Assembly: GCF_014836495.1 (NCBI RefSeq)
Contig: NZ_JACSQT010000003.1
Span: 1-64,000, forward strand
Reading direction: 5' to 3'
Length of the DNA stretch: 64,000 nt
DNA from: Cytobacillus stercorigallinarum
GTDB taxonomy: Bacteria; Bacillota; Bacilli; Bacillales; Cytobacillaceae
The notes under the pieces were generated by a model. The model saw only the letters and a program-made list of their open reading frames with translations, ran no database searches and had not been told where the DNA came from. Made by a program: the position numbers and the translations under genes. Of the stretch, positions 52,945 through 64,000 are shown in pieces (the first letter of the stretch is position 1; every line of letters begins with the position of its first letter).

Positions 52945-52960
52945 ATCAAAAAAATTTGAT
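52945..52960. promoter_or_regulatory. ArsR-type operator, proximal copy
   Basis: ATCAAAAAAATTTGAT, a 16-bp inverted repeat just downstream of a TATACT -10 (52931-52936) and 15 bases before the second ArsR start. ATCAA-N6-TTGAT is the shape of ArsR-family sites. Confidence 0.7.
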
Positions 52961-52975
52961 AGGAAGTGCAATCTA

Positions 52976-53278
52976 TTGAAACAATTTATTGAATATGAAA
53001 AACAATTTAAAGCATTAGCCGACCAAAAAAGGCTAGAAATTATGTATGAGTTATGCCAACGCGGACAGACATGCGTTTGTGATTTATCTGAGATTTTCTC
53101 CCTTCCGCAATCGAAATTATCCTATCATTTAAAGATTTTGCTCGAAGCTGGTTTAATTACAAAAGAGACAAAAGGAAAATGGAATTACTATGAATTAAAT
53201 GAGCAATCCGTGAATCATCTCTTATCAGAAGAACTTTGTTGTATCTTTAGAAAGTCAAGTCATTCGTGTTGTAATTAA
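52976..53278 (+). CDS. Second ArsR-family regulator, heading the arsI operon
   Basis: A 100-residue ArsR-family repressor. TCVCDLSEIFSLPQSKLSYHLKILLEAGLITKETKGKWNYYEL (about residues 24-66) holds a CVC pair at the DNA-binding helix, and the C-terminus is cysteine-rich (CCIFRKSSHSCCN), unlike the arsRBC repressor. The extra C-terminal cysteines may form an alternative arsenic site. TTG is the start, after AGGAAGTGCAATCTA. It lies 18 bases before arsI and has two ATCAA/TTGAT operators upstream. Confidence 0.92.
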   Translation: MKQFIEYEKQFKALADQKRLEIMYELCQRGQTCVCDLSEIFSLPQSKLSYHLKILLEAGLITKETKGKWNYYELNEQSVNHLLSEELCCIFRKSSHSCCN

Positions 53279-53296
53279 AAAAAGGAGGCATTTCAA

Positions 53297-53698
53297 ATGA
53301 AATATGTGCATATCGGTATGAACGTAAGCAATTTAGAAGCATCCATTGCCTTTTATTCAAAAGTATTCGGTGTTTCTCCAATCAAGGTCAAACCCACTTA
53401 CAGTAAGTTTTTACTAGAACAACCTGGACTCAACTTTACCCTTAATGTTAAAGACGAAGTAAACGGTAATCAAGTGAATCACTTTGGCTTCCAAGTAGAA
53501 ACACAAGAAGAAATCGATCACCATAAACAACGATTAGAAAAAGAAGGATTCTTCGCACGTGAAGAACGCGATACCACTTGCTGCTACGCCCTGCAAGACA
53601 AGTTTTGGATCACTGATCCAGATGGGAATGAGTGGGAGTTTTTTTATACGAAGGCAGATCGTGGGGTTCAGAATGAGGAATGTTGTGTGAATAGATAA
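53297..53698 (+). CDS. arsI: ArsI-type VOC dioxygenase (C-As lyase)
   Basis: A 133-residue vicinal-oxygen-chelate protein. His5, His62 and Glu114 match the Fe(II) ligands of ArsI, and the vicinal Cys95-Cys96 in DTTCCYALQDKFWITDPDGNEWE match the organoarsenical-binding pair. Such enzymes cleave the carbon-arsenic bond of trivalent organoarsenicals such as MAs(III). The name cadmium-induced protein CadI is applied to the same family. Two more cysteines near the C-terminus (NEECCVNR) may bind arsenic too. The RBS AAAAGGAGGCATTTCAA precedes the ATG. It follows the second ArsR. Confidence 0.9.
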   Translation: MKYVHIGMNVSNLEASIAFYSKVFGVSPIKVKPTYSKFLLEQPGLNFTLNVKDEVNGNQVNHFGFQVETQEEIDHHKQRLEKEGFFAREERDTTCCYALQDKFWITDPDGNEWEFFYTKADRGVQNEECCVNR

Positions 53699-53921
53699 GG
53701 GATAATGTTTTTTTGTTCCGTAATTCTAAATGCTTGGTCTTCTTTATAGGTGAACGATAATTTTTTGAGAACTTCCTTAATCAGTTAAAATCCGAAATTT
53801 CAGCAATGATCACTCATCCGCTTGTTTGCATAGCCCCAACTAATTATTTTTTTCAAAGCTAGAGTTGCAAGTTACTTTTGAACTTCATAACCACCAATTT
53901 ATAAAAAAGGAGGAATAAGCC

Positions 53922-54341
53922 CTGTTAAAGAAAAAATACTATAAAATATTTGTTCTATTGATTCTATTAAGTGTCATTATTTATATAGCGTATTATTATA
54001 TAAATAATAATAGACTTGTTAGTGCAGTTTATTCTTTTAGGGGTGAAGGAACAGATTGGCTTGTAACATCTAAATATACATCTATTCATCAGAATAACTA
54101 TAGGCATGAGGTAATAATAGAATATACTGGTGATGAAGCAAATGTGTTAGTTGATCGTTGGTTTTATAGGTCTCCACAATTCGGAACCGGTGGCGGTGAA
54201 CAAACGCTTGATGAAAATAACCAGCTTAGTAAAAGAGATGAAGGGACATTCATGTTTACTCCAAATAAAATGCATACATTCGAAATAGAATGGAATGGCA
54301 AAAAAGAGAAGTTTGATATTAACTTATTAAAGAATGATTAA
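53922..54341 (+). CDS. Small membrane-anchored protein, probable CTG start
   Basis: A protein of about 139 residues with an N-terminal charged segment and membrane helix (about residues 8-27), then a soluble extracytoplasmic domain (VSAVYSFRGEGTDWLVTSKY...). I do not recognise the family. No ATG, GTG or TTG lies at a proper distance from the strong RBS AAAGGAGGAATAAGCC, but an in-frame CTG at 53922 does, and translation from there gives MLKKKYYKIF, a normal membrane-protein start. TTG 53958 has no RBS and would cut into the helix. Confidence 0.65.
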   Translation: MLKKKYYKIFVLLILLSVIIYIAYYYINNNRLVSAVYSFRGEGTDWLVTSKYTSIHQNNYRHEVIIEYTGDEANVLVDRWFYRSPQFGTGGGEQTLDENNQLSKRDEGTFMFTPNKMHTFEIEWNGKKEKFDINLLKND

Positions 54342-54426
54342 TTTTTAGTACAAATCTATGCATGGTTGTTACTATAATTATTGCTTAAAAATTTTTAACC
54401 AAATAAAAAACCACCAAATATGTATT

Positions 54427-54786
54427 TGGTGGAGACGGAGGGAGTCGAACCCTCGTCCAAAGATATTGGCACTTAAGCTTCTACGAGTGTAGTCGATATA
54501 TTCGTGTTTCGCTGCTCCTTATGCCTATCGACGGGCGTCCGGGCAGCTAGTCTGGTTGTTCTCTTCCTTCATCCTCAGACGGTGGAATCCGGCGTAGCCC
54601 ACTTAATTTGAGTCCCTTACCCTACCACATGGGCGATGGAGGGAGGAACCGCTAAAGGCCTATTAGGCAGCTAAAGCGAAGTTGTTTTGTTGTTTGCCAG
54701 TTATAGGCTTTGACGTTTTAACGAGGACGATCCCCTCGACTCGCAACCTAAGCTCAAACTATCCCTGTCGAATCCGTAGCGTCCCC
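54427..54786 (-). ncRNA. ssrA: Transfer-messenger RNA
   Basis: The minus strand begins GGGGACGCTACGGATTCGAC and ends GACTCCCTCCGTCTCCACCA, the two halves of the tRNA-like domain. It is about 360 nt long, the usual size. The tag reading frame lies at 54663-54698: resume codon GGC, then KQQNNFALAA and TAA, so the tag is (A)GKQQNNFALAA, ending in the ALAA degron. It sits directly downstream of smpB, its protein partner, as in other Bacillus. Confidence 0.97.
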
Positions 54787-54912
54787 ATTGTTTAGTAGCA
54801 GTTTTTAAAGCTGCTAGCTGTATTAGGTGCGCAACTGTTTCGTTGCAGCATACGGAATGCTCGATGAACTTTGAGCATAGATTGTGCACTTCTTTTTGAA
54901 GTGACAATTACT

Positions 54913-54940
54913 ATTATAGCACAAACAAACAAAATATCAA
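54913..54940 (-). promoter_or_regulatory. Promoter of ssrA
   Basis: TTGATA (54935-54940) and TATAAT (54913-54918), 16 bases apart on the minus strand, about 125 bases before the mature tmRNA 5' end. The precursor would thus have a long 5' leader. Confidence 0.65.
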
Positions 54941-54958
54941 TTGTAAGCTTTTGGTATA

Positions 54959-55426
54959 TTACATTTTTTGTCTTTCGCGGAAGGCACGCTCCACTTCTCG
55001 TTTCGCTTCTTTGCGTTTTAAGTCTTCGCGCTTGTCATATTTCTTTTTACCCTTTGCTAATCCAACTAAAACCTTTGCGAAACCATTTTTTAAATAGAGT
55101 TTTAATGGAACAAGGGCATAGCCGCTTTCTTTTGACTCACCAATTAGTTTGTTGATTTCTTTCCGGTGTAGTAAAAGCTTTCTCGTTCTTAATGGATCGT
55201 GGTTATGAATATTACCTTGCTCGTAAGGACTAATATGCATACCAATAATGAATAATTCATTATTAACAATTCGTGCATAAGCATCTTTTAGGTTCACACG
55301 TCCGTTACGAATAGATTTAATCTCTGTTCCTTGTAAAACAATACCCGCTTCATATGTTTCTTCGACCGTATAATCATGATAGGCTTTTTTATTTTGGGCG
55401 ATTGTTTTCCCTGCACCTTTTGGCAT
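54959..55426 (-). CDS. smpB: SsrA-binding protein
   Basis: A 155-residue protein that binds tmRNA and delivers it to stalled ribosomes. Family sequences: [42 protein letters not shown] (about residues 12-53), [37 protein letters not shown], and the basic C-terminal tail that mimics the missing anticodon arm. The RBS AAGGGAGATGAGAAAGAG precedes the ATG. It lies between rnr and ssrA, a conserved order. Confidence 0.97.
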   Translation of the reverse strand: MPKGAGKTIAQNKKAYHDYTVEETYEAGIVLQGTEIKSIRNGRVNLKDAYARIVNNELFIIGMHISPYEQGNIHNHDPLRTRKLLLHRKEINKLIGESKESGYALVPLKLYLKNGFAKVLVGLAKGKKKYDKREDLKRKEAKREVERAFRERQKM

Positions 55427-55494
55427 CTCTTTCTCATCTCCCTTAAATCACAGCAGTTTTATTTATTTTAGCAAAAACAATGGGAAGAAGGAAG

Positions 55495-55521
55495 AAAGCC
55501 TTACAAAAAAGGCTTCCTCCA
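55495..55521 (-). terminator. Weak hairpin between rnr and smpB
   Basis: AAGCCTT and AAGGCTT arms lie after the rnr stop codon with a poor T-run (TCTTCC). A partial terminator or processing site is possible. Confidence 0.45.
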
Positions 55522-55529
55522 TTAGATTA

Positions 55530-57866
55530 TTAACGCTTCTTTTTTCGTTTAGCTTTCGGTGCATTCTCATAGAATTTGCGCTTTTTCTTTTTTTTACCAT
55601 CTGGCTTACCAGGTTTTGCGCCTCGTTCTGGCGCCGCAGATTTCCTTGGTTTTCTTTCTGAACTGCCTGTTTTAAACACTTTTGTTTCTTGTCGGCGTTC
55701 TCTTCTAGGCGTACCTTTCATTCCGACAATCTCAAAGTCAATCGCACGTTCGTCTTTATTGACATTAATGACGCGAACGGTAATTTCATCACCAATGCGG
55801 AATACATTGCCTGTACGTTCGCCGATCATCGCCATTTGTCGTTCTTCATAGCGATAATAGTCATCGGTCATATAGCTGACATGGATTAAACCTTCTATCG
55901 TGTTTGGTAGTTCGACAAACATCCCAAAGTTCGTGACAGAGCTAATCATACCATCATATTCTTCGCCAATTTTATCAAGCATATATTCTGCCTTTTTCAA
56001 TTCATCGGTTTCACGTTCGGCATCGACTGCTCTGCGCTCCATTTCAGAAGCATGATCCGCGATTTCAGGTAACATCGCATTCCATTTTTCTTGGGTGCGA
56101 TCGTCTATCTTACCTTCGATCAAATACGTACGAATGAGACGGTGAACAATCGTATCTGGATATCGACGAATAGGTGAGGTGAAGTGTGTATAAAACTCTG
56201 TTGATAACCCAAAGTGACCCAAGCTTTCTGGATCATACTTCGCTTGTTGCATAGAACGAAGCATCATTGTTGAAATCACCATTTCCTCTGGTGTTCCTTG
56301 TACTTCTTCTATAATATCTTGTAATGCCCGTGGATGAACGGAGTTGGCTGTTCCTTTCACGATATAACCAAAGTTTGTAATAAACTCAAAGAATCTTCTG
56401 AGCTTATCTTCTTTCGGATCTTCGTGAATACGGTAGATGAACGGAACTTCCATCCAATGAAAATGCTCGGCAACCGTTTCATTCGCAGCTAACATAAATT
56501 CTTCAATGAGTCTTTCTGCTACTGAACGTTCGCGAATGACCACATCTTTTGGGTCACCCTCTTCATTTACTAACACTTTCGCTTCTTTAAAATCAAAATC
56601 AATGGCACCACGATGCATACGCTTTTTGCGAAGAATCGCAGCTAATTCTTCCATACGTTTAAACATCGGTACAAGTGGCTCATAGCGTTCAATTAATTGT
56701 TCATCATTGTCTTCTAAAATCTTATTCACGTCCGAATAAGTCATTCTTTCCGTTGTTTTGATGACGCTTTGGAAAATCTCATGATTGACCACTTCACCAT
56801 CAGGCGTAATTTCCATCTCACATGAAAGCGTGAGACGATCTACTTTTGGATTCAATGAACAAATCCCATTCGATAGACGATGAGGAATCATTGGAATCAC
56901 ACGATCGACTAAGTACACACTTGTTGCTCGTTCCTCTGCTTCGACATCAATCGGTGATCCTTCAGTTACGTAATAAGATACATCAGCAATATGCACACCT
57001 AATTTATAATGACCATTATCAAGCTTCGTCACAGTAACAGCATCATCTAAATCTTTCGCATCTGCCCCATCAATCGTAACAATCGTTTCGCCTCTTAGGT
57101 CCCGGCGATTTTCAATTTCTTTTTCATCGATTTCATCAGGCGTTTCTTCTGCCTGCTTTAACACATCATCAGGGAATTCCATCGGTAAGCCATGTTTGTG
57201 AATAATGGAAAGAATATCAACACCTGGATCGTTTTTATGACCCAGAATTTCCATTACTTCACCTTCCGCACTCTTTCTTCCTTCAGGATAAGTAGTGAGT
57301 TTAACAACGACTTTATGTCCTTCTACTGCCCCTTTAGAAGCAGCTTTCGGGATAAAGATATCACTGGCAAACTTTTTATCATCTGGAATAACAAAGCCAA
57401 AATGCTTACTCTCAGTGTATGTACCAACGATTTGTTGCACACCACGTTCTAAAATGCGGACGATGGTTCCTTCTTTTCTTTGACCAGCGCTTTCTGCTGC
57501 TACACGTGCTAAAACAATATCACCGTGCATAGCATTATTTGTTTCATTAGGTGGAATAAATAAATCATCGAGTCCAGGTTCGTCTGGAATAACAAAGGCA
57601 AACCCCTTGGCATGGCCAGATAATTTCCCGCGCACAAGATTCATTTTTTCAGGTAATCCGTAGCGATTACTTCTTGTCCGCACAACTAAACCTTGTTCCT
57701 CCATAATAACTAATGTCTTGACAAAATCCTTGAATTGGGTGGAGTCTTCTATCCCAAAAGCCTCCTCCATTTCTTGTACTGTTAGCGGCTTGTACGCCTC
57801 GTCCTTCATATAATTTAATAGTTTATCGACCAGCTCTTTTTTGTGGTTATCCACGATTGACAACAC
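55530..57866 (-). CDS. rnr: Ribonuclease R
   Basis: A 3'-5' exoribonuclease that degrades structured RNA and helps tmRNA-linked mRNA turnover. Domains: N-terminal winged-helix (about 10-75), cold-shock/OB domains (about 80-230), the RNB catalytic domain with [14 protein letters not shown] (about 258-275) that binds the metals, S1 domain ([26 protein letters not shown], about 640-715), and a Lys-rich tail ending KRKKKR. At about 778 residues it is standard. The exact start is uncertain: GTG 57866 abuts the GAGGA box, whereas GTG 57854 is better spaced and agrees with the usual N-terminus. Confidence 0.96.
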   Translation of the reverse strand: MLSIVDNHKKELVDKLLNYMKDEAYKPLTVQEMEEAFGIEDSTQFKDFVKTLVIMEEQGLVVRTRSNRYGLPEKMNLVRGKLSGHAKGFAFVIPDEPGLDDLFIPPNETNNAMHGDIVLARVAAESAGQRKEGTIVRILERGVQQIVGTYTESKHFGFVIPDDKKFASDIFIPKAASKGAVEGHKVVVKLTTYPEGRKSAEGEVMEILGHKNDPGVDILSIIHKHGLPMEFPDDVLKQAEETPDEIDEKEIENRRDLRGETIVTIDGADAKDLDDAVTVTKLDNGHYKLGVHIADVSYYVTEGSPIDVEAEERATSVYLVDRVIPMIPHRLSNGICSLNPKVDRLTLSCEMEITPDGEVVNHEIFQSVIKTTERMTYSDVNKILEDNDEQLIERYEPLVPMFKRMEELAAILRKKRMHRGAIDFDFKEAKVLVNEEGDPKDVVIRERSVAERLIEEFMLAANETVAEHFHWMEVPFIYRIHEDPKEDKLRRFFEFITNFGYIVKGTANSVHPRALQDIIEEVQGTPEEMVISTMMLRSMQQAKYDPESLGHFGLSTEFYTHFTSPIRRYPDTIVHRLIRTYLIEGKIDDRTQEKWNAMLPEIADHASEMERRAVDAERETDELKKAEYMLDKIGEEYDGMISSVTNFGMFVELPNTIEGLIHVSYMTDDYYRYEERQMAMIGERTGNVFRIGDEITVRVINVNKDERAIDFEIVGMKGTPRRERRQETKVFKTGSSERKPRKSAAPERGAKPGKPDGKKKKKRKFYENAPKAKRKKKR

Positions 57867-57886
57867 TCCTCAAACTTCGATCTGAC

Positions 57887-58633
57887 TTACACTTGCCAAT
57901 CAAGCTGCTCTAAAAATTGATACACATCTTCATGCAGTTGATCTCTTTCCTTATCAAGTGTAATGACATGACCGGATTCTTCATACCATTTAATTTGTTT
58001 TTGATCATTTTCTACTTCATTGTATATAATATTCGCGCTTTCAGTATTAATCATATGATCTTCTCTTGATTGCACAACAAAAGTCGGAGAATAAATCATA
58101 TCCACATTATGACGGACATCTGCAATTAAAGCTTGTAATGCCTTTAATGTGTTCATTGGTGTTTCTTTAAACTTAGCTACTTCTTCTTCGATTTGTTCAG
58201 GTGATTTTCCTTCTAGCTTCTTATATTGACGGGCATAATCAACGACGTTATCGTACATCACTTCTTCAGACTTAATATGCATAGGTGCACACATTGTTAC
58301 AATACCCTTTACAGGTACAGTGTAACCTAATTTCAAGGAAAATACCCCACCAAGAGATAAGCCGGCAATCGCGATTTCTTCATGCCCCATTTCCTTTAGG
58401 TGTTGATAACCATTCATGACATCTTGCCACCAATCTTCTGGCCCCGTATGCACAAGTTCTTCCGGCGGGACACCATGACCTTTATATAATGGCGCATGAC
58501 AAGTATAACCTTTCCCTTCTAGGAATCTTGCCATCATGCGAACATCTGCTGTATTGCCAGTAAACCCATGTAATAATAATACTGCTCGTTTACCGTTTCC
58601 AAATGTGAATGGTTTTGGTTGAACTACTTTCAT
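57887..58633 (-). CDS. Carboxylesterase (Est30/YvaK-like)
   Basis: A 248-residue alpha/beta hydrolase related to the thermostable esterase Est30. LLHGFTGN (about 20-27) holds the oxyanion hole, GLSLGG the nucleophile Ser93, SREDHMI the Asp, and [11 protein letters not shown] the His. It is conserved between secG and rnr in Bacillus, and is 20 bases upstream of rnr here. It hydrolyses short acyl esters; the physiological substrate is unknown. The RBS GGAAGTTTACATA is modest. Confidence 0.92.
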   Translation of the reverse strand: MKVVQPKPFTFGNGKRAVLLLHGFTGNTADVRMMARFLEGKGYTCHAPLYKGHGVPPEELVHTGPEDWWQDVMNGYQHLKEMGHEEIAIAGLSLGGVFSLKLGYTVPVKGIVTMCAPMHIKSEEVMYDNVVDYARQYKKLEGKSPEQIEEEVAKFKETPMNTLKALQALIADVRHNVDMIYSPTFVVQSREDHMINTESANIIYNEVENDQKQIKWYEESGHVITLDKERDQLHEDVYQFLEQLDWQV

Positions 58634-58694
58634 TATGTAAACTTCCTTTCAATCAAACGTTTGTTTAACATTATTAGTTTTCCCTGTCATAGGC

Positions 58695-58735
58695 AAAATA
58701 AAAACCCGACCTTTCGTTGAGGCCAGGCATTGCAT
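58695..58735 (-). terminator. Terminator after secG
   Basis: CCTGGCCT and AGGTCGGG arms with G-U pairs, then TTTTTATTTTG on the minus strand, directly past the secG stop. Confidence 0.8.
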
Positions 58736-58748
58736 TGTTCGTCTCTAT

Positions 58749-58982
58749 TTATAGAGCAAAATAAGAAACTGCGATTGTTAAAATAAAGAATAAAACAGCT
58801 AAAACAATCGTCAAACGATGTAAAATCAAATCTAAGCCGCGTGCTTTTTGTTTACCAAAAAGTTGCTCCGCTCCACCAGAAATCGCACCTGAAAGACCTG
58901 CACTTTTTCCTGATTGAAGTAAAACAACGGCAATTAAACCGATAGACACAATGACTAGCAATGTAATTAAAAGTGTATGCAT
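58749..58982 (-). CDS. secG: Preprotein translocase subunit SecG
   Basis: A 77-residue membrane subunit of the SecYEG channel. Two hydrophobic helices (about 2-24 and 54-76) flank the conserved loop [31 protein letters not shown]. The start is ATG 58982, behind AGTTGGAGGTACTGTT; the frame is open for 11 more codons. It is followed by a terminator and then est and rnr. Confidence 0.96.
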   Translation of the reverse strand: MHTLLITLLVIVSIGLIAVVLLQSGKSAGLSGAISGGAEQLFGKQKARGLDLILHRLTIVLAVLFFILTIAVSYFAL

Positions 58983-59179
58983 AACAGTACCTCCAACTCG
59001 GTCATTTACGTACAATGATAATACTCAAATTTTAGCATATTTACTATGTCCAGACAAGTTAATCTATCGCGAAAAGTCAAGTTCATGCGCACATGCCTAT
59101 GTACACTTCGGAAAGATATTTTTTATTTAAGCAGGTAACCATTTATTATATAATGATTTTAACTAAATGGAGGTGGAAA

Positions 59180-59812
59180 ATGGACTTTATTTTAGATCAT
59201 AAATGGGCTTTTTTAATCACCGCTGAAGTGATTTTCTGGCTATCTATACTTGCCTTCTTAATCCTCAGATATTGGTTCAAGTTGGATAAATGGAGCTTCT
59301 TATTTTTAGGCATTTTTCTCTTGAATGATATTTGGATTGCTACGATGGGTTATATGGATTATAGAAGGACGGGCGAGTTTTCTAGCTATCAAATCATTAT
59401 TTTAATTGTTATTATCTATGCCTTTACTTACGGAAAATCCGACTTTAAAAAACTAGATCACTTTATTAAAAGAAAAGTCGCGCAATGGAAAGGCGAATCA
59501 GTTTCAATCGACAAGCCGGCAAAGCTCTCTGGTCGGGAGCATGCAGCGTTAGAGAGAAAACAATTCTTTCTCCACTTGCTTGTATTTGTTTTAGCTCATA
59601 TTGTTTTGGCTCTATTCCTCGGACTTTCAGAAGAGGCCCGTTCTATTGATTCTATTACTGAGCTAGGGAACCAATGGTTTGCTGCAAACGACGCTGTCTT
59701 CCCGTTTACTCATTCCACGGCAAATAATATTAGTCGCATTTGGGCCATTATATTAGTTATTGATGGTATCATATCGCTTTCTTATACGCTATTTCCACGA
59801 AAAGCAAGCTAA
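59180..59812 (+). CDS. Integral membrane protein, unknown function
   Basis: A 210-residue protein with five or six membrane helices and a cytoplasmic basic loop (YGKSDFKKLDHFIKRKVAQWKGESVSIDKPAKLSGREHAALERKQF, about 94-137). I do not recognise the family. The start is ATG 59180, behind AATGGAGGTGGAAA; 29 upstream codons are open but without an RBS. It is the only plus-strand gene between secG and the glycolytic genes and is likely monocistronic. Confidence 0.8.
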   Translation: MDFILDHKWAFLITAEVIFWLSILAFLILRYWFKLDKWSFLFLGIFLLNDIWIATMGYMDYRRTGEFSSYQIIILIVIIYAFTYGKSDFKKLDHFIKRKVAQWKGESVSIDKPAKLSGREHAALERKQFFLHLLVFVLAHIVLALFLGLSEEARSIDSITELGNQWFAANDAVFPFTHSTANNISRIWAIILVIDGIISLSYTLFPRKAS

Positions 59813-59977
59813 AATTATTCTAATTGCTGAGTGGCTTTTCTTGTAGTCATAACTCTTAGACTTTTTGTTCTCACTTGTGCGCGCATATGAATTTTTTGCG
59901 CGCAATTCTTTTTCTTACCATACTTTCATTTGCAAACTATTCAGGGGCTTTCCGTCACTACTTGTACCAACGAAAAA

Positions 59978-60012
59978 AACAAACACCATTTACAAAAATG
60001 ATGTTTGTTTAT
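59978..60012 (-). terminator. Terminator of the glycolytic operon
   Basis: On the minus strand AAACAAACATCATTT pairs with AAATGGTGTTTGTTT, followed by TTTTCG. It lies just past the eno stop. Confidence 0.9.
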
Positions 60013-60029
60013 ATAGTCATTTTATTTCA

Positions 60030-61370
<1,341 letters not shown>

Positions 61371-61415
61371 TTATATGTAAGGCACGGATATTCACTAAAA
61401 AGTGAACACCGGCAC

Positions 61416-63720
<2,305 letters not shown>

Positions 63721-63727
63721 TTATTAC

Positions 63728-64000
63728 TTATTTATCATTTAAAGCAACAACACCTGGAAGCGCTTTTCCTTCCATGAATTCTAATGATGCACCGCCACCT
63801 GTTGAAATATGGCTCATGCGATCAGCAAAATGGAATTTCTCAACAGCTGCAGCTGAATCACCACCACCGATAACAGAGTACGTGTCATTTGCTTCCGCTA
63901 ATGCTTCTGCTACTGCTTTGGTTCCACCAGCAAACTGATCCATTTCAAATACACCCATCGGTCCATTCCAAATGACTAGCTTACTATCTGCAATGACTTC
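63728..64000 (-). CDS. pgk: Phosphoglycerate kinase, C-terminal part (runs off the window)
   Basis: The last 90 or so residues of phosphoglycerate kinase, which makes ATP from 1,3-bisphosphoglycerate. Reading in frame from the window edge gives [35 protein letters not shown], then [42 protein letters not shown], the classic pgk C-terminus with the nucleotide-binding GGGDS. The 5' part lies to the right of the window. Confidence 0.98.
   Translation of the reverse strand, partial: EVIADSKLVIWNGPMGVFEMDQFAGGTKAVAEALAEANDTYSVIGGGDSAAAVEKFHFADRMSHISTGGGASLEFMEGKALPGVVALNDK

Noticed and set aside
54701-55155. Short frames overlapping ssrA and smpB on either strand
   Set aside because: They are shadows of the tmRNA and of smpB, without RBS.

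Overview
The window comes from a low-GC Gram-positive bacterium of the family Bacillaceae. The evidence is the strict AGGAGG-type ribosome binding sites with frequent TTG and GTG starts, the gene order pgk-tpiA-gpmI-eno and secG-est-rnr-smpB-ssrA that is standard in Bacillus, an S-box (SAM-I) riboswitch on a met gene cluster, a thioredoxin-type arsC, and a Bacillus-type 7Fe ferredoxin. I cannot name the genus from sequence alone. About sixty genes are described; most belong to transport, regulation and stress defence.

Layout. 1-300: 5' tip of a 16S rRNA gene leaving the window to the left, with tandem rRNA promoters. 337-4862: an Aap-type general amino acid ABC transporter (aapJQMP order) on the minus strand, with a terminator-like hairpin after the binding-protein gene. 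5.2-8.1 kb: TetR regulator plus MMPL exporter. 8.1-10.9 kb: phosphotransferase, pyroglutamyl peptidase, MscS channel. 11.1-16.3 kb: PadR/HAAS pair, BCCT osmolyte transporter, an unrecognised 471-residue protein, an acetyltransferase. 16.4-21 kb: a small membrane protein, then an S-box riboswitch controlling a GldA-like dehydrogenase and metQ-metN-metP. 21-24.9 kb: a second, very large MMPL protein and its TetR regulator, with the same 18-bp palindrome in front of each gene.

25.06-26.25 kb holds no credible gene. It is an array of about twenty 51-bp tandem repeats built from 25/26-bp half units, arranged mostly in a three-unit (about 153 bp) higher-order order and bounded by 33-bp imperfect direct repeats. 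It is the most unusual structure in the window. A second, tiny repeat of 51/52-bp period lies at 29.58-29.69 kb.

26.3-33.5 kb is a ketone-body (acetoacetate/3-hydroxybutyrate) module: CoA-transferase subunits, GntP-family permease, sigma-54 activator, 3-hydroxyacyl-CoA dehydrogenase and 3-hydroxybutyrate dehydrogenase. Two nearly identical consensus -24/-12 promoters precede the permease and the hydroxyacyl-CoA dehydrogenase, and a CcpA-type cre lies in the permease leader. 33.5-35.1 kb: small genes, one frameshifted. 35.2-38.9 kb: a molybdate uptake locus with a one-component regulator and palindromic TAACTAnTTA boxes. 39-44.2 kb: ferredoxin-NADP reductase, NUDIX hydrolase, small Xre regulator, cadCA metal-efflux operon, 7Fe ferredoxin. 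44.3-46.7 kb: a second amino acid ABC operon, again with a hairpin and T-tract after the binding-protein gene. 46.7-50.7 kb: PfpI-like protein with an HxlR regulator, TetR/MFS efflux pair, DedA protein. 50.7-53.7 kb: two divergent arsenic operons (arsRBC and arsR-arsI). 53.9 kb: a small anchored protein that probably starts at CTG. 54.4-64 kb: tmRNA, smpB, rnr, esterase, secG, a membrane protein, then eno, gpmI, tpiA and the 3' part of pgk.

A recurring theme is self-contained regulator/target pairs with recognisable palindromic operators next to them (TetR x3, PadR, ArsR-family x3, HxlR, the molybdate regulator). Assignments rest on motifs and gene context read by eye; no database search was possible.
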